64,000 nt of DNA from an uncultured Bizionia sp. (GTDB lineage Bacteria > Bacteroidota > Bacteroidia > Flavobacteriales > Flavobacteriaceae), in contig CANMCF010000007.1 in NCBI GenBank assembly GCA_947496215.1, positions 124,001 to 188,000 of the forward strand, in the 5' to 3' direction. Made by a program: the position numbers and the translations under genes. The notes beneath the pieces were generated by a model. The model had not been told where the DNA came from and searched no databases. It saw only the letters and a program-made list of their open reading frames with translations. The stretch's first letter is position 1, and every line of letters starts with the position of its first letter. Below are positions 24,877-35,016 of this stretch, piece after piece.

Positions 24877-27800
24877 TTATAATTTCAACTTGAAGAAGCT
24901 AAGCTCATCATTGTTGTTGGATACGACCAGGTGGGTAACACCTCCAATTTCTATTTTGGAAACCGTTCTCATATTCTTGTTTATGTTGAAACCACTATTC
25001 TTGAGAGGAGTGAATTCCCCTTTGCCGTTTCCAAGCAAGACATATCCTTTGGAGGCATCATAGCGAACCGTTTCCACTTCTGCATCATATATGTTCCCAA
25101 CACCAACGACATCCATCATGCCGTCGTTGTTTACATCCAACACTTCAAAATCCAAAGAAGGTCCAATTTGAGCCTCGATAGGAAGGTTGTGCAATTTGAA
25201 TTTCCCATACCCTATGTTTTCAATATGAATGCTATTGAAATTGTATAGCGTAAGATGGTTCGAATTGGATATTTTATCATTTCCATAGATGTTTTCGATG
25301 TTTAGGGAAGCGAACTCCTTGAAAGTCCCAATTTTTTCATTCAAGAAAGGCGTTTGTTCAGAAGAACATTCCTTACCTCTTGTTGGTACCAATTGTCCAT
25401 TGTATTTTTTACTCAAAGCGATGTCGTAGCTACCATTCCCATCAAAATCCGTACTGAATATATGTAGAGGCTTGTCTATGGTAGGATGGAACTTGTTGTT
25501 CATGCCAATGTTGCCGATCACATAATCCATATCACCATCTTTATCGAAATCTGCTGAAGTGATGGCATAGTTCCAACCTTCGGTTCCTTCAAAATCAGAA
25601 ATGGGTTCCTTCACATATCTTCCATTGTCATTTCTAAGTAGGGTTATGGGCATCCATGGGCCCACTATCATAATGTCCAAATCATCGTCGTTGTCGTAAT
25701 CCGTGATTTCAATGTCGCTGATCATACCGATATGATTCAAGTCTGGAGCTATTTCTTCAGTGACATCGATAAATGCACCATTTTTGTTTTCAAGAAAATA
25801 GGATTTGGGAGCCAAAGGGTACTTTCCAGGTATCACCCTTCCACCAATGACCAAGTCCAAATCACCATCATTGTCAAAATCTATGGGCTTTACGGATTTT
25901 GTGCTTGTTGCCATTTTGGGAATAGCATTGCTCTTTGTAAATATGCCTTTGCCATTGTTGATGTATAGTCGATCTTGCAACAAAGGATTGTTTTCTGAAA
26001 GTTCATAGCCACCACTGGTTACATACAAATCCATATCCTCATCACCATCTGCATCAAAAAACAAGGCATCGATGTCTTCATGGCCCTTGTCATTGTTAAA
26101 GGTATGCTCGCTGGTTTTTATGAACTTTGAATTCTTGGTTTGAATGTGAAGTTCACCACTTTGTCCGAGGGCACCGCAAACATAAAAATCATCAAGGCCA
26201 TCATTGTTTACATCAGCAACAGTCAAACCAGGACCGAGAGTGGATTGCTTTTGAGGAAGTAACAGTTGTTTGGAATAATCGTCGAATTTGTTTTCCCTGT
26301 GTTTATATTCGATATTGAATGTCGAATCATCTATAGGAAGCAATGTTGTTGCCAAGTTCTTGTCATTAGGAGGAGAAGCCGATGCCTCTTTGAAATCCAA
26401 CACAATGGTTTTGTTTGGGGAGACATCTGTCAATTCCGAACTGTTTTCCGCATCCCATAACACACGTATTCTATCTATCTTTTGGGTGTTTCCAATACCA
26501 AATACTAATGGGTATGCCACTGAAGACAAATATCCTCTTGCATTGTATGTTTCTTGAACTTGTTGCCCTTCACTTGTTTCTACTATGACCTTGGCTCCAA
26601 TGGCATTGGTATTGCCTTTTTTTCCCTTCAATCTAATTTTGATGAAATTGGACTTGTCTTTGGAGACCGTATTTTCATATATGGCAGCCTTTGCTTGCAT
26701 GTTGTTCAATACCAGATCCAAGTCCCCATCATTGTCCAGATCTGCATAGGCAGCTCCATTGGAGTTGAAGGCTTCGGGAGAAATCCATTCTTTTTTAGTA
26801 CTGGTGAATTTTAAATTACCTTCGTTTTTATAAAGGTTGTTGGGGGTGATGTTGCTAGGTACGACCTCTAGGAGTTCTTCCAAGTTGAGGTTTCTATTCA
26901 GGCTTTTTTGTTTTTGATTGACATCAGATTGCATGTCGCGATACAGGAAGTTTTCCTTGATTCCATTGGAAATGAAGAGATCTTTGTTTCCGTCCAGATC
27001 TATATCAAAAAACAAAGGAGCCCAACTCCAATCCGTGGTCGCTATTCCTGCCAGTTGAGCAACTTCACTAAAATTGTCGTTGCCGTTGTTTATATGCATC
27101 GTATTTTGCATGTATTGATGATGAAATCCATTATCCACAAAAGCGTTGAATTTGGTTGTATTCATGGACCGCATGTAGGCTTTGGACCTGAAGTGATTGC
27201 TGGGGGCCATGTCAACTACATATAGATCCAAAAGGCCATCGTTGTTGATATCTGCAAATTCATTCCCCATGCTGTTTAGGGAAATGTGGTCTATTTGAGA
27301 GTCTATGACATTCGTGAAGGTCTTGTTCTTGTTGTTGATGTAGAAGAAATCTGGTTCGTCAAAATCACTACTGATATAAAAATCAGGGTAGTGGTCTTGG
27401 TTTATGTCACCTACGGCTATCCCATGGCGATAACCAAAGTTTATCAATCCGGATTCCTTGGTTTTGTCGATGAATTTGCCGTCGATGTTTTCAAAAAAGA
27501 AATCAGTTTGTATTTTTCCTGTTTTTACTTCTTCTATGTGTGTCTTGAATTGTTTGGCTTTGAATTTTGGTATGGGGTGATTTAGTAGGTACATATCCAA
27601 GTCGCCATCAAGATCATAGTCAAAGAAGGCAGATTGAGTACTGTGAGTCATTTTATCCAAACCATAGGCTTTGGAGCTTTCAACGAATTTTAGATTGCCT
27701 TTGTTTATGAATAGCTTGTTGGCTCTTTCGACATTGTTTTTGGATGGTCCAGATCGACAGACATAGATGTCCAACAAACCATCAGCATTGATGTCAACCA

Positions 27801-28185
27801 TATTTATGCCAGTTGTCCATCCTTTGAGGTTTTTAAGACCCAAAGAAGAGGAAATGTCCTTGAATTTTAAATTGCCTTCATTGAGATAGAGTTTGTCATC
27901 TGAGGAATTTCCTCCGAAATAAATATCTTCCAATCCATCATTGTTGATGTCCCCAATGGCAACACCACTTCCATTGTAGATGAATTCGTAGGTTAGGAAA
28001 TTGGCATCATAGGTTTCTACGACACTATTGCTAAAATGAATGTTGGTTTCGTCGTTGGATAGGAGGGTGAGTAGATACTCTTTTTTGTTCTTTTTCTCTG
28101 GCGATGCATCGGAATCGTTTTTCTTATCAGTTTTACATGCAAGCATTATTGAAAAAAGGATGACGAGGGATAATGTTTTTTTCAT
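24877..28185 (-). CDS. FG-GAP/VCBS repeat lipoprotein with ASPIC/UnbV domain
   Basis: 1102-residue lipoprotein; the signal peptide ends in the lipobox MLAC. It carries many FG-GAP/VCBS calcium-type repeats (DINNDGLEDIY, DYDLDGDLDMYL, DFDNDGDLDLV) in two sets: about residues 40-490, which fold as a beta propeller, and about 640-1080. Between them is an ASPIC/UnbV domain (about 520-600: IKIRLKGKKGNTNAIGAKV ... IRVLWD). Such proteins are common surface lipoproteins of Bacteroidota, often near SusC/D, although none is seen here. An upstream ATG at 28224 is rejected because the -7 promoter element lies at 28204-28211 and the lipoprotein signal begins at 28185. Confidence 0.9.
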   Translation of the reverse strand: MKKTLSLVILFSIMLACKTDKKNDSDASPEKKNKKEYLLTLLSNDETNIHFSNSVVETYDANFLTYEFIYNGSGVAIGDINNDGLEDIYFGGNSSDDKLYLNEGNLKFKDISSSLGLKNLKGWTTGINMVDINADGLLDIYVCRSGPSKNNVERANKLFINKGNLKFVESSKAYGLDKMTHSTQSAFFDYDLDGDLDMYLLNHPIPKFKAKQFKTHIEEVKTGKIQTDFFFENIDGKFIDKTKESGLINFGYRHGIAVGDINQDHYPDFYISSDFDEPDFFYINNKNKTFTNVIDSQIDHISLNSMGNEFADINNDGLLDLYVVDMAPSNHFRSKAYMRSMNTTKFNAFVDNGFHHQYMQNTMHINNGNDNFSEVAQLAGIATTDWSWAPLFFDIDLDGNKDLFISNGIKENFLYRDMQSDVNQKQKSLNRNLNLEELLEVVPSNITPNNLYKNEGNLKFTSTKKEWISPEAFNSNGAAYADLDNDGDLDLVLNNMQAKAAIYENTVSKDKSNFIKIRLKGKKGNTNAIGAKVIVETSEGQQVQETYNARGYLSSVAYPLVFGIGNTQKIDRIRVLWDAENSSELTDVSPNKTIVLDFKEASASPPNDKNLATTLLPIDDSTFNIEYKHRENKFDDYSKQLLLPQKQSTLGPGLTVADVNNDGLDDFYVCGALGQSGELHIQTKNSKFIKTSEHTFNNDKGHEDIDALFFDADGDEDMDLYVTSGGYELSENNPLLQDRLYINNGKGIFTKSNAIPKMATSTKSVKPIDFDNDGDLDLVIGGRVIPGKYPLAPKSYFLENKNGAFIDVTEEIAPDLNHIGMISDIEITDYDNDDDLDIMIVGPWMPITLLRNDNGRYVKEPISDFEGTEGWNYAITSADFDKDGDMDYVIGNIGMNNKFHPTIDKPLHIFSTDFDGNGSYDIALSKKYNGQLVPTRGKECSSEQTPFLNEKIGTFKEFASLNIENIYGNDKISNSNHLTLYNFNSIHIENIGYGKFKLHNLPIEAQIGPSLDFEVLDVNNDGMMDVVGVGNIYDAEVETVRYDASKGYVLLGNGKGEFTPLKNSGFNINKNMRTVSKIEIGGVTHLVVSNNNDELSFFKLKL

Positions 28186-28203
28186 AAAAAAAGTGTTGAA
28201 TAA

Positions 28204-28211
28204 CAAATATA
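28204..28211 (-). promoter_or_regulatory. -7 element for FG-GAP lipoprotein
   Basis: Minus-strand TATATTTG (TAnnTTTG) ends 18 bases before the chosen ATG at 28185 and so decides that start. A matching -33 TTG was not found. Confidence 0.45.
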
Positions 28212-28671
28212 TAAAAGTAATCATAGAAGCTACTCATTGAGAATGTTATTACTTTTTTATGATTTGGGATTTGAAACAACCTATAATTCATTTATTGTGC
28301 CAATTGGATTCAAAATCAATGTAATGGTACTTGATTGATGTCTAGGCAGTTGAAAGGGGGTATTGGTTTCAATAAGGTTTTGGTTAGGATTTGATGATTG
28401 CTTCTTTAACTAAATGATTAAGTAAAACTCACTCGGTACACCTTATTTCTTTTAAAAGCTCAATGAAACACGTTGGATTTTGCGTTTTTTGCAATCACAT
28501 TGTCTGAGTGTTTAATTTGTTGCTCAAAAATTAATAATTGGCAGTACTATATTATCCTCGGTAAGATATGTTGCAATTTTTATAATTAATATAGTGCCCT
28601 TATTAAAATGGCCCAAGCTTTTCAATTTTATATCGAGGAAATATTTAGAGTTACATCTCGGGGTTTTCAAT
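28212..28671. other. Intergenic region between divergent genes
   Basis: About 460 bases between the divergent FG-GAP and M43 genes. I see no RNA gene, repeat or convincing plus-strand promoter; an in-frame extension of the M43 gene to 28594 exists but has no signal-peptide character. Confidence 0.5.
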
Positions 28672-31600
28672 ATGAGAAAAATAATTACTCTGTTTTCTGT
28701 CATTTGCACGCTAGCATCTATCAATGCCCAACAACGTTGCTCCTTTTCTTTGGAAGGGACTTTCAATGAAAACCCAGACGCATTGGAAGAGTTTAACGAA
28801 TTCAATGAATTTACAAATGGGTTTTCGGTAAATGAACAAATGAAGTCATCGTCTAGCGGAAATATCATAATGCCAGTAGTCGTTCACGTATATGGTAGGA
28901 CTCAAAACGGAGAAACGGTTACAGACGAGAAAATCATGAATTCGATAGAGATGGTTAATGAAGATTTTCAAGGACTCAACCCAGATTTTTATACTGTGGA
29001 TCCTTTGTTTGTATCAATCCGTTCCAAGACCAATATCATATTTAAGCTGGCACAGATAGATCCGGATGGGAATCCTACCACAGGAATTATAGATCATACA
29101 GCTTCTGCGGGACAGGGAAATTATAACAATGCTGCCGTAACTGCTGATGCTTGGGACAATTATAAATATATGAATTTATACCTTACTGCAGATTTGCATG
29201 ACAATGGTTCATCAACAAATTCTGGAATTGCATGGCTACCCAATACAGCAGATTCCGATGCCAATAAAGCTAGGGTAACGTACAATGGAAGGTACCTTAA
29301 GGGAAACACGGATGATGAATTCGCATCTATACTATCTCATGAATTTGGACATTGGTTGAACTTGGCACATACATTTGAAGGAGGTTGTGAAAGCCCATAT
29401 CAAGATTATGTGGATGATACACCTCAAGAGGATTTCAATCCAATTGATGATGGATGTGTGGTAGGAGCTACAGATTGTGGAGATTCTTTGATAAATTATG
29501 AAAACTATATGGGATACGATTCTGTTTCTGGCTGCGCAAAGATGTTTACAAGGGGACAGACCAATAGGATGTATGCGGCATTGCATCATGCAGCAAGGTT
29601 TCCATTGTGGCAAAATGACAATTTGATAGCGACTGGTGTAGGAGCGAGTTTCAATATAACTCCAAGGATACACAATGGCTCTTGGGAAGATGGGAATGCA
29701 TTGCAAGTATGTCCTGGAACCAATGTTAAATTGGGGATGCAAGACATAGGTACGAATTTTGTCTCTGTTATAAAACCGAATGGGTTGGTAGACAATACCC
29801 CGGATGGAGCTACCTATTGGAATTTTGACAATGTCCAAGAAGAAGATGGAGGTACATACTTGATAGCCTATGATGATGGAAATGGAAATGTAGGTTTCAG
29901 TCCCATAACACTTACTGTTGGTTACTCGCTCACTCCATGGGTTGAAACTCCAGCAGATGGGTGGCACCGCAGCTCGACAGTGACAGTATGCCCTGGTACG
30001 GACATACATATAGGAACACAAAACTTGGGAACAAGCAATGCAGTTATTTTGTTGCCAAATGGAACAACTGATAATACACCAGACCTAGGTACAGGTTGGA
30101 AATTCACCAATGTACAAGCTGCCGATGCTGGAAAATATACGATAACCTACGACTTTGGTATATGTACAGCCTCCGTGGAGATCGAATTGATTATTGGGGC
30201 AGAGGTAAAACCTTGGATAAAGCAAGGAAGCAGTTGGTACAACCAAGCCTATGTGGAAGCATGTGTTGGTGAAGGAGTATCCATAGGGATGCAAACTGTA
30301 GGAACGGAGAATGTAACACTTATGGCTCCAGATGGATCCATAGATGCCACGCCAGATTATGCTACAGCTTTCGATTTGACAAATCTTCAAGCAAGTGATT
30401 TCGGCATGTATACGATTACTTGGAGTGACCCAGCTGGATGTAGTGGTACGACCAATGTCGAACTGGTATATAAAAGCGAGGCCATGGATGGTTGGGTAAA
30501 GGACAATGCTGGTACTTGGACGAAAACCAAGGAACTGTATGCATGTGTAGGAGACAACATAAGCTTGGGAACGACAAACAATGGTTTGGAGAATTTTACG
30601 ATGACCTATCCCAATGGTACGACGGATACAACTCCAGACATTGGTACCGGGTGGGACTTTAACAACATACAAGAAGCAGATGAAGGAATCTACAAGATTG
30701 AATATGACAACCAAGGTTGCTATGGAATGGTGGAAATCTTGCTTACGGTAGGAGTGACGGATTTAACAGACAAGATCGAATATCAATTGAACAATCAAGA
30801 CTTTGTAGTTTCAACCACGAATTCGATAGTAGTGGACGAAGGAGACAAAATAACATTGAAGTTGCCAAATGAATTGTTCGATGGTAGCATAAGTTGGTCA
30901 GGACCCAATGGGTTTCAATCGAATTACAATGCGATTGACATTACCGATTCTGCGATAGAAAGTGACCATGCGGGGACATATACGGCAACAGTAAACCATA
31001 ATAATTGTGGAGGAGGAACTGCAATCATTGATTTTGAGATCGCATTTGCATCTGCTGCTGCTCCAATTGCAAATTTCTCACAAAGTGCAGCAACAATATG
31101 CCCAAATGAAATAGTCGTATTTACGGACCTTTCCACAAACACTCCGAGTTCTTGGGCATGGAGTTTTTTGCCTGATACCGTGACCTATCAAAATGGCACT
31201 GATGCAATTTCTCAAAACCCGGAAATAAGCTTTGATGCCGGTGGGACCTATCAAGTGACTTTAACGGCAACCAATGCTGTTGGATCCAATGAGATAACAC
31301 AACCAGTAAATGCTCTCGTTTCTGTTGTCACACCTCTTTTGGAAACTTTTGAAACGGCGATACCTCCTAGTAGCTGGCAAATAATAAACCCCGATGACTT
31401 GAAGACATGGGAAGCCTCTACAGTAACAGGGAGTGATGGTAATTTGACAGAGGTGATCTATATGAACAACTTTGCATACAATGCAAATGGACAATTGGAT
31501 GAGTTGACGATGCCTAGTGTGGACATTTCGACTATGTCCAATCCCATATTGCAATTTGATTTGGCATACACAGCCTACAATGCTGGTAATTTTGAGCGTT

Positions 31601-32655
31601 TGCATATTGAATACTCGACAGATTGTGGACAAAACTTCACTGCGACGTCATACGACAAGCAAGATTTGACATTGGCTACGATAGCAGATTATCAAACAAG
31701 TAGTTGGACACCTGCTTCGGCAGCAGATTGGAGAACGGAGACAGTAGATTTGTCATCGTATCAAAGTTCAAGTACAATCTTTAAGTTTATTCAAACCAAC
31801 GGGTATGGCAATAACTTGTTCATCGACAACGTAAGGATAATTGACAACGTAGCTACCGTAGACGCCATTGTGCTTTTACAAGGAGCAAGTCTAAATCCAA
31901 ATGCAGGGGAAGAAACTTTAATGCGTGATGACTTGAGGGTAACTGGAGGTATTCCAACGACAAGCCCTTACGCAGATGGTCGTTCAGTATCAGTATCTGT
32001 ATTTGGAGTCACTGGAAATGATGCCATTGTGGATTGGGTATGGTTGGAGTTGAGAGATGTCGGGGACAGCACCGTTGTATTGGATTCCAGATCAGCTTTG
32101 TTGCAACGAGATGGTAATGTGGTGGATTTGGATGGAGTATCAACTGTGGAATTTGCGATTGCTCATGGGAATTACCATGTTGTAGTCAAACACAAAAATC
32201 ATTTGGGGATAATGACATCGAACACAGTTGCATTGTCTAGATTGTCGACTGTTGTAGATTTTACCAATGCTGCCAGTGGAATAACATATGGGACGGATGC
32301 TCAAACGTCCTTTGGAATGCCAAATGGTAAACTAGGAATGTGGGGAGGAGATGCAAATGCAGATGGCCGTTTGAATTATTCAGGGGCGTTGTCGGATGTA
32401 CCATTGATAAGAAACCAAGTATTCAATGATCCAGACAATTCTGTATTTGGAGGACCACCAGTAGCTAGTTATCATTCATTAGGTTATCATGGAACAGACG
32501 TAAATATGGATAATGTGACAATATACTCTGGGGCTGCGAGTGACGTGTTGAACATACGAAACAACATTTTCAACAATCCATCGAATTCTGTTTTTGGAGG
32601 CCCACCAACTTCAACTTATGTATTCATACAGCAGTTGCCAGAAGGAGGAAACTAA
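28672..32655 (+). CDS. Secreted M43 metalloprotease with Ig-like, PKD and C-terminal module
   Basis: 1327-residue secreted protein; the start at 28672 gives a clear signal peptide (MRKIITLFSVIC...NAQ). The M43 (cytophagalysin/PAPP-A) domain at about 60-310 has HEFGHWLNLAH starting at His223, with Asn where the metzincin motif usually has Gly, and a Met-turn NYMGYDSVSGC-KMFTRGQ. Four Ig-like repeats follow (about 320-690), each with W, a V-CPG/CVG cysteine and D-G-Y-I/TY. Then come a fifth Ig-like domain, a PKD domain (about 800-880, SWAWSF), a choice-of-anchor/MAM-like lectin domain (about 890-1055), and the module described at 31860-32655. The module has two DxNxD-type repeats ending FGGPP and the C-terminus QQLPEGGN. 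Likely an extracellular protease. Confidence 0.9.
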   Translation: MRKIITLFSVICTLASINAQQRCSFSLEGTFNENPDALEEFNEFNEFTNGFSVNEQMKSSSSGNIIMPVVVHVYGRTQNGETVTDEKIMNSIEMVNEDFQGLNPDFYTVDPLFVSIRSKTNIIFKLAQIDPDGNPTTGIIDHTASAGQGNYNNAAVTADAWDNYKYMNLYLTADLHDNGSSTNSGIAWLPNTADSDANKARVTYNGRYLKGNTDDEFASILSHEFGHWLNLAHTFEGGCESPYQDYVDDTPQEDFNPIDDGCVVGATDCGDSLINYENYMGYDSVSGCAKMFTRGQTNRMYAALHHAARFPLWQNDNLIATGVGASFNITPRIHNGSWEDGNALQVCPGTNVKLGMQDIGTNFVSVIKPNGLVDNTPDGATYWNFDNVQEEDGGTYLIAYDDGNGNVGFSPITLTVGYSLTPWVETPADGWHRSSTVTVCPGTDIHIGTQNLGTSNAVILLPNGTTDNTPDLGTGWKFTNVQAADAGKYTITYDFGICTASVEIELIIGAEVKPWIKQGSSWYNQAYVEACVGEGVSIGMQTVGTENVTLMAPDGSIDATPDYATAFDLTNLQASDFGMYTITWSDPAGCSGTTNVELVYKSEAMDGWVKDNAGTWTKTKELYACVGDNISLGTTNNGLENFTMTYPNGTTDTTPDIGTGWDFNNIQEADEGIYKIEYDNQGCYGMVEILLTVGVTDLTDKIEYQLNNQDFVVSTTNSIVVDEGDKITLKLPNELFDGSISWSGPNGFQSNYNAIDITDSAIESDHAGTYTATVNHNNCGGGTAIIDFEIAFASAAAPIANFSQSAATICPNEIVVFTDLSTNTPSSWAWSFLPDTVTYQNGTDAISQNPEISFDAGGTYQVTLTATNAVGSNEITQPVNALVSVVTPLLETFETAIPPSSWQIINPDDLKTWEASTVTGSDGNLTEVIYMNNFAYNANGQLDELTMPSVDISTMSNPILQFDLAYTAYNAGNFERLHIEYSTDCGQNFTATSYDKQDLTLATIADYQTSSWTPASAADWRTETVDLSSYQSSSTIFKFIQTNGYGNNLFIDNVRIIDNVATVDAIVLLQGASLNPNAGEETLMRDDLRVTGGIPTTSPYADGRSVSVSVFGVTGNDAIVDWVWLELRDVGDSTVVLDSRSALLQRDGNVVDLDGVSTVEFAIAHGNYHVVVKHKNHLGIMTSNTVALSRLSTVVDFTNAASGITYGTDAQTSFGMPNGKLGMWGGDANADGRLNYSGALSDVPLIRNQVFNDPDNSVFGGPPVASYHSLGYHGTDVNMDNVTIYSGAASDVLNIRNNIFNNPSNSVFGGPPTSTYVFIQQLPEGGN
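31860..32655 (+). other. Intact C-terminal dockerin-like module (protein region)
   Basis: The part of the protease that is repeated elsewhere in the window. It has an AIVDWVWLELRD beta segment, SALLQRDG, HKNHLGIMTSNTVALS and then two calcium-loop-like repeats (DANADGRLNYSG and DVNMDNVTIYSG), each followed by IRN...FN-P-NSVFGGPP. The chain ends at QQLPEGGN. Comparable modules at the ends of large Bacteroidota extracellular proteins are familiar to me; they have no agreed function. Confidence 0.7.
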
Positions 32656-32693
32656 TTTTTTTTGAAAGGAGTACTCCAATCATGCAATTTCGA

Positions 32694-32738
32694 TTGCAAT
32701 GAAAAACCATCCGAGTCTCGGATGGTTTTTCATTGCAA
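32694..32738. terminator. Terminator after M43 protease
   Basis: 22-bp arms around a central T at 32716 (AACCATCCGAG facing CTCGGATGGTT), flanked by A and T runs. It separates the convergent protease and FAD oxidoreductase genes. Confidence 0.85.
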
Positions 32739-32768
32739 AATGAGTTTAAATAAAATCTTAATATTCTA

Positions 32769-35003
32769 CTACGTCATTTTTACTCCATTGAAAATTTCTG
32801 TTTTGCTAGGTAATCCAAGTTTATCTCGCAATACTTGGCCAGCTTGAAGACCTGAAACAATAGCACCTTCATAATACCCTACGTTAACACCAAAATTAAT
32901 CCAGTCTCCAGTGAGAATAAGATTGTCAAATCCAGATTCACTAGCTTTAAGACGGTATTTGTTTGAGCCAGGTAGTGATAACGTGTATCTATCTGTAGGG
33001 TTTACATTCGCTCTAAAGAATTGTGTCTTTAATCTGCCGTAATCAGTCTTGGCGGTTTTTGAAAAATCATGAATAACATCTAGTTTCATCCCTTCTGGGT
33101 ATTCTAATGTAGTCGCATTGGGGAAGAACCAGCCCATTTTATCTTTCAACCATTGTTCTGAAACTCGTATGATGCGTTCTAGTTGCTCGTGAGGGTAATT
33201 TTGATCAGAGAATGGAGGAATGACTTCAGGATCTAAAAATGAACCTGTATAATATATCAATACACCAGGTTCGTCTTCTTTCCAGTCTTCATAAGGCATC
33301 ACCTGAGACATATCTATAAATGAATATTGAGGATCTGCATAAGTAACCAAATTTGGCAATGAATCTTCGGGGAAACCCCAATCTGCTAAATTCATACCCA
33401 ACTCTTTCAACGTTGGTTTAATCCATAGTTGCATAGACATGGTAGGAATGCTTTTAACGTTATTGTACATGTTTTGCCATGCTTCGTTATTATCAATGAT
33501 CTCTTTGCATATTCCTTGGTCCCCACCTAAAACATCAATAGGTATACCTAAAATAACAAAATCAAAATCTTTACCTTTTTCTAAGGTAACCTGAGCCACA
33601 TTCTTCCAGCCACACCAAGACTCTTCTAAGTCATAATGGCCTTCTTTAAGGGTTTTTGCTTGTTGATCATCTATTTGATCATAAAGAGGTTCTCCTGGCC
33701 ATACATCTAAACCTTTAAACGAATACGTAGGGGTGTAGGTACCATTTTTCAATGTAATCTGTTCGGCCATGGATATTTTTTCAATGTCCCCAGAGTTAGA
33801 ATGGTGTACTTGCTCTACTTTATGGAAAAACTTGAATCTTACACCTCTGTTTTTAAGAACCAAATAGATTGGAGTAATCATCGTATCTGCTGTTCCTGCT
33901 TTAAATTTCCATACGAAAGAGCCTTTGTAACCTGCAGAATTTGTTAGAAAATGAAGCCCAACTCCAGCAGCTAAGCTACCTTGGCCATCAGCTCCTGTCA
34001 AGTTGTGAAACGTTCCCGTATAAAGAAATCTAACCATGGCAGAGCTCAATAATCGTTCGCTTGCTCCATACTTTTTTAGCCACGCTCTGTAATCTAAATC
34101 ATTGATACGTTCATAATCCAACTCATGAGTTTCTGGATCATATACATCTTCAAAGGTTCCTTTTATGTTAACAAGCCCGAATTCTACAAATACGGCTAGC
34201 CAATAGAAGTATTCGTTGTGTTCTGCTATTGAGTTAATTAGATTGGTCACCCATTTAAGAAGTAAGTCGAATAACTCCTTAATTATGGAATGATGATTTT
34301 TCCGCTGTGTATTATCATAGCCTTTATTGGTGAGGTTTTGAACTAATTCAGCAGCGTAATTCAGTAGTTTTTCACCTTCATGTATAAAGAGACCCTTCCC
34401 AAATTCTTCGAACTTAGCCTTAAAATCTGCCCAAAGTGAATGATGTTCTGGAGGTTTTATGTTTTTAGCAGATTCGGAAGCCATATTCATTAAACTGTCC
34501 TTGTTTGGATCTGTACCAAACAAAATTTCAGAAATTAACCCAATGGCTTTGTGAACAATGGCCGAAAAGGGCAATGGTCCACCTTGGCCTGGAATATAAT
34601 CATTGGAAGGAAAAATGATGTTTTTTTTAATCCATTGATTGGTATTGGGGTCGAAATGAGTCAGTAATGTGGTGTCTTCTCGATCAAAGCCATCTTCCCA
34701 TGACTTAAAGGGGCTATTTGGCATTAAATTATGCTTTTCACATTCTTTATAAGAGTCTTGTATCAAACGGAAAGCATTTTCATACCATCCTTGAGCAATG
34801 TGAATACCGTGTTCTTGAATTCTTTCGTTTGGACCTCTGCCAGTCGCAGTTTTACCTCCAAGTCTCCAACCCATTTGATAAATGGTTACGTCATAATGAT
34901 CTTGCCAGTTTTCATAGGAGGTAAGTTCATAGACACTTGCTAGAGCCGACATGCCGCTACCGAGTATCGCTATTTTCTTTTTGTTTTGTTCTTTGTTTTG
35001 CAT
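32769..35003 (-). CDS. FAD-dependent amine oxidase / phytoene desaturase-like protein
   Basis: 744-residue flavoprotein. The N-terminal Rossmann motif (KIAILGSGMSALASVYEL, about 10-27) binds FAD ADP, followed by the MGWRLGGKTATGR motif typical of the amine oxidase / carotenoid desaturase superfamily and EHGIHIAQGW. A C-terminal FAD-contact segment (about 705-735) reads LILTGDWINFGVNVGYYEGAIVSGLQAGQ. It is longer than phytoene desaturases because of an insert near residues 130-300. The substrate is unknown; related large flavoproteins occur in pigment or secondary-metabolite loci. It is 13 bases downstream of the unknown 286-residue gene, so the two form an operon. Confidence 0.85.
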   Translation of the reverse strand: MQNKEQNKKKIAILGSGMSALASVYELTSYENWQDHYDVTIYQMGWRLGGKTATGRGPNERIQEHGIHIAQGWYENAFRLIQDSYKECEKHNLMPNSPFKSWEDGFDREDTTLLTHFDPNTNQWIKKNIIFPSNDYIPGQGGPLPFSAIVHKAIGLISEILFGTDPNKDSLMNMASESAKNIKPPEHHSLWADFKAKFEEFGKGLFIHEGEKLLNYAAELVQNLTNKGYDNTQRKNHHSIIKELFDLLLKWVTNLINSIAEHNEYFYWLAVFVEFGLVNIKGTFEDVYDPETHELDYERINDLDYRAWLKKYGASERLLSSAMVRFLYTGTFHNLTGADGQGSLAAGVGLHFLTNSAGYKGSFVWKFKAGTADTMITPIYLVLKNRGVRFKFFHKVEQVHHSNSGDIEKISMAEQITLKNGTYTPTYSFKGLDVWPGEPLYDQIDDQQAKTLKEGHYDLEESWCGWKNVAQVTLEKGKDFDFVILGIPIDVLGGDQGICKEIIDNNEAWQNMYNNVKSIPTMSMQLWIKPTLKELGMNLADWGFPEDSLPNLVTYADPQYSFIDMSQVMPYEDWKEDEPGVLIYYTGSFLDPEVIPPFSDQNYPHEQLERIIRVSEQWLKDKMGWFFPNATTLEYPEGMKLDVIHDFSKTAKTDYGRLKTQFFRANVNPTDRYTLSLPGSNKYRLKASESGFDNLILTGDWINFGVNVGYYEGAIVSGLQAGQVLRDKLGLPSKTEIFNGVKMT

Positions 35004-35016
35004 TGATTTGTTGATT

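Noticed and set aside
28186-28224. ATG 28224 as the start of the FG-GAP lipoprotein
   Set aside because: It lies upstream of the -7 element and would put extra hydrophobic residues before a standard lipoprotein signal that begins at 28185.
29332-30714. Long minus-strand open frames (229 and 209 codons) opposite the M43 gene
   Set aside because: They are composition shadows of the Ig-repeat coding sequence; no start context, signal or recognisable domain, and the plus-strand protein is clearly real.
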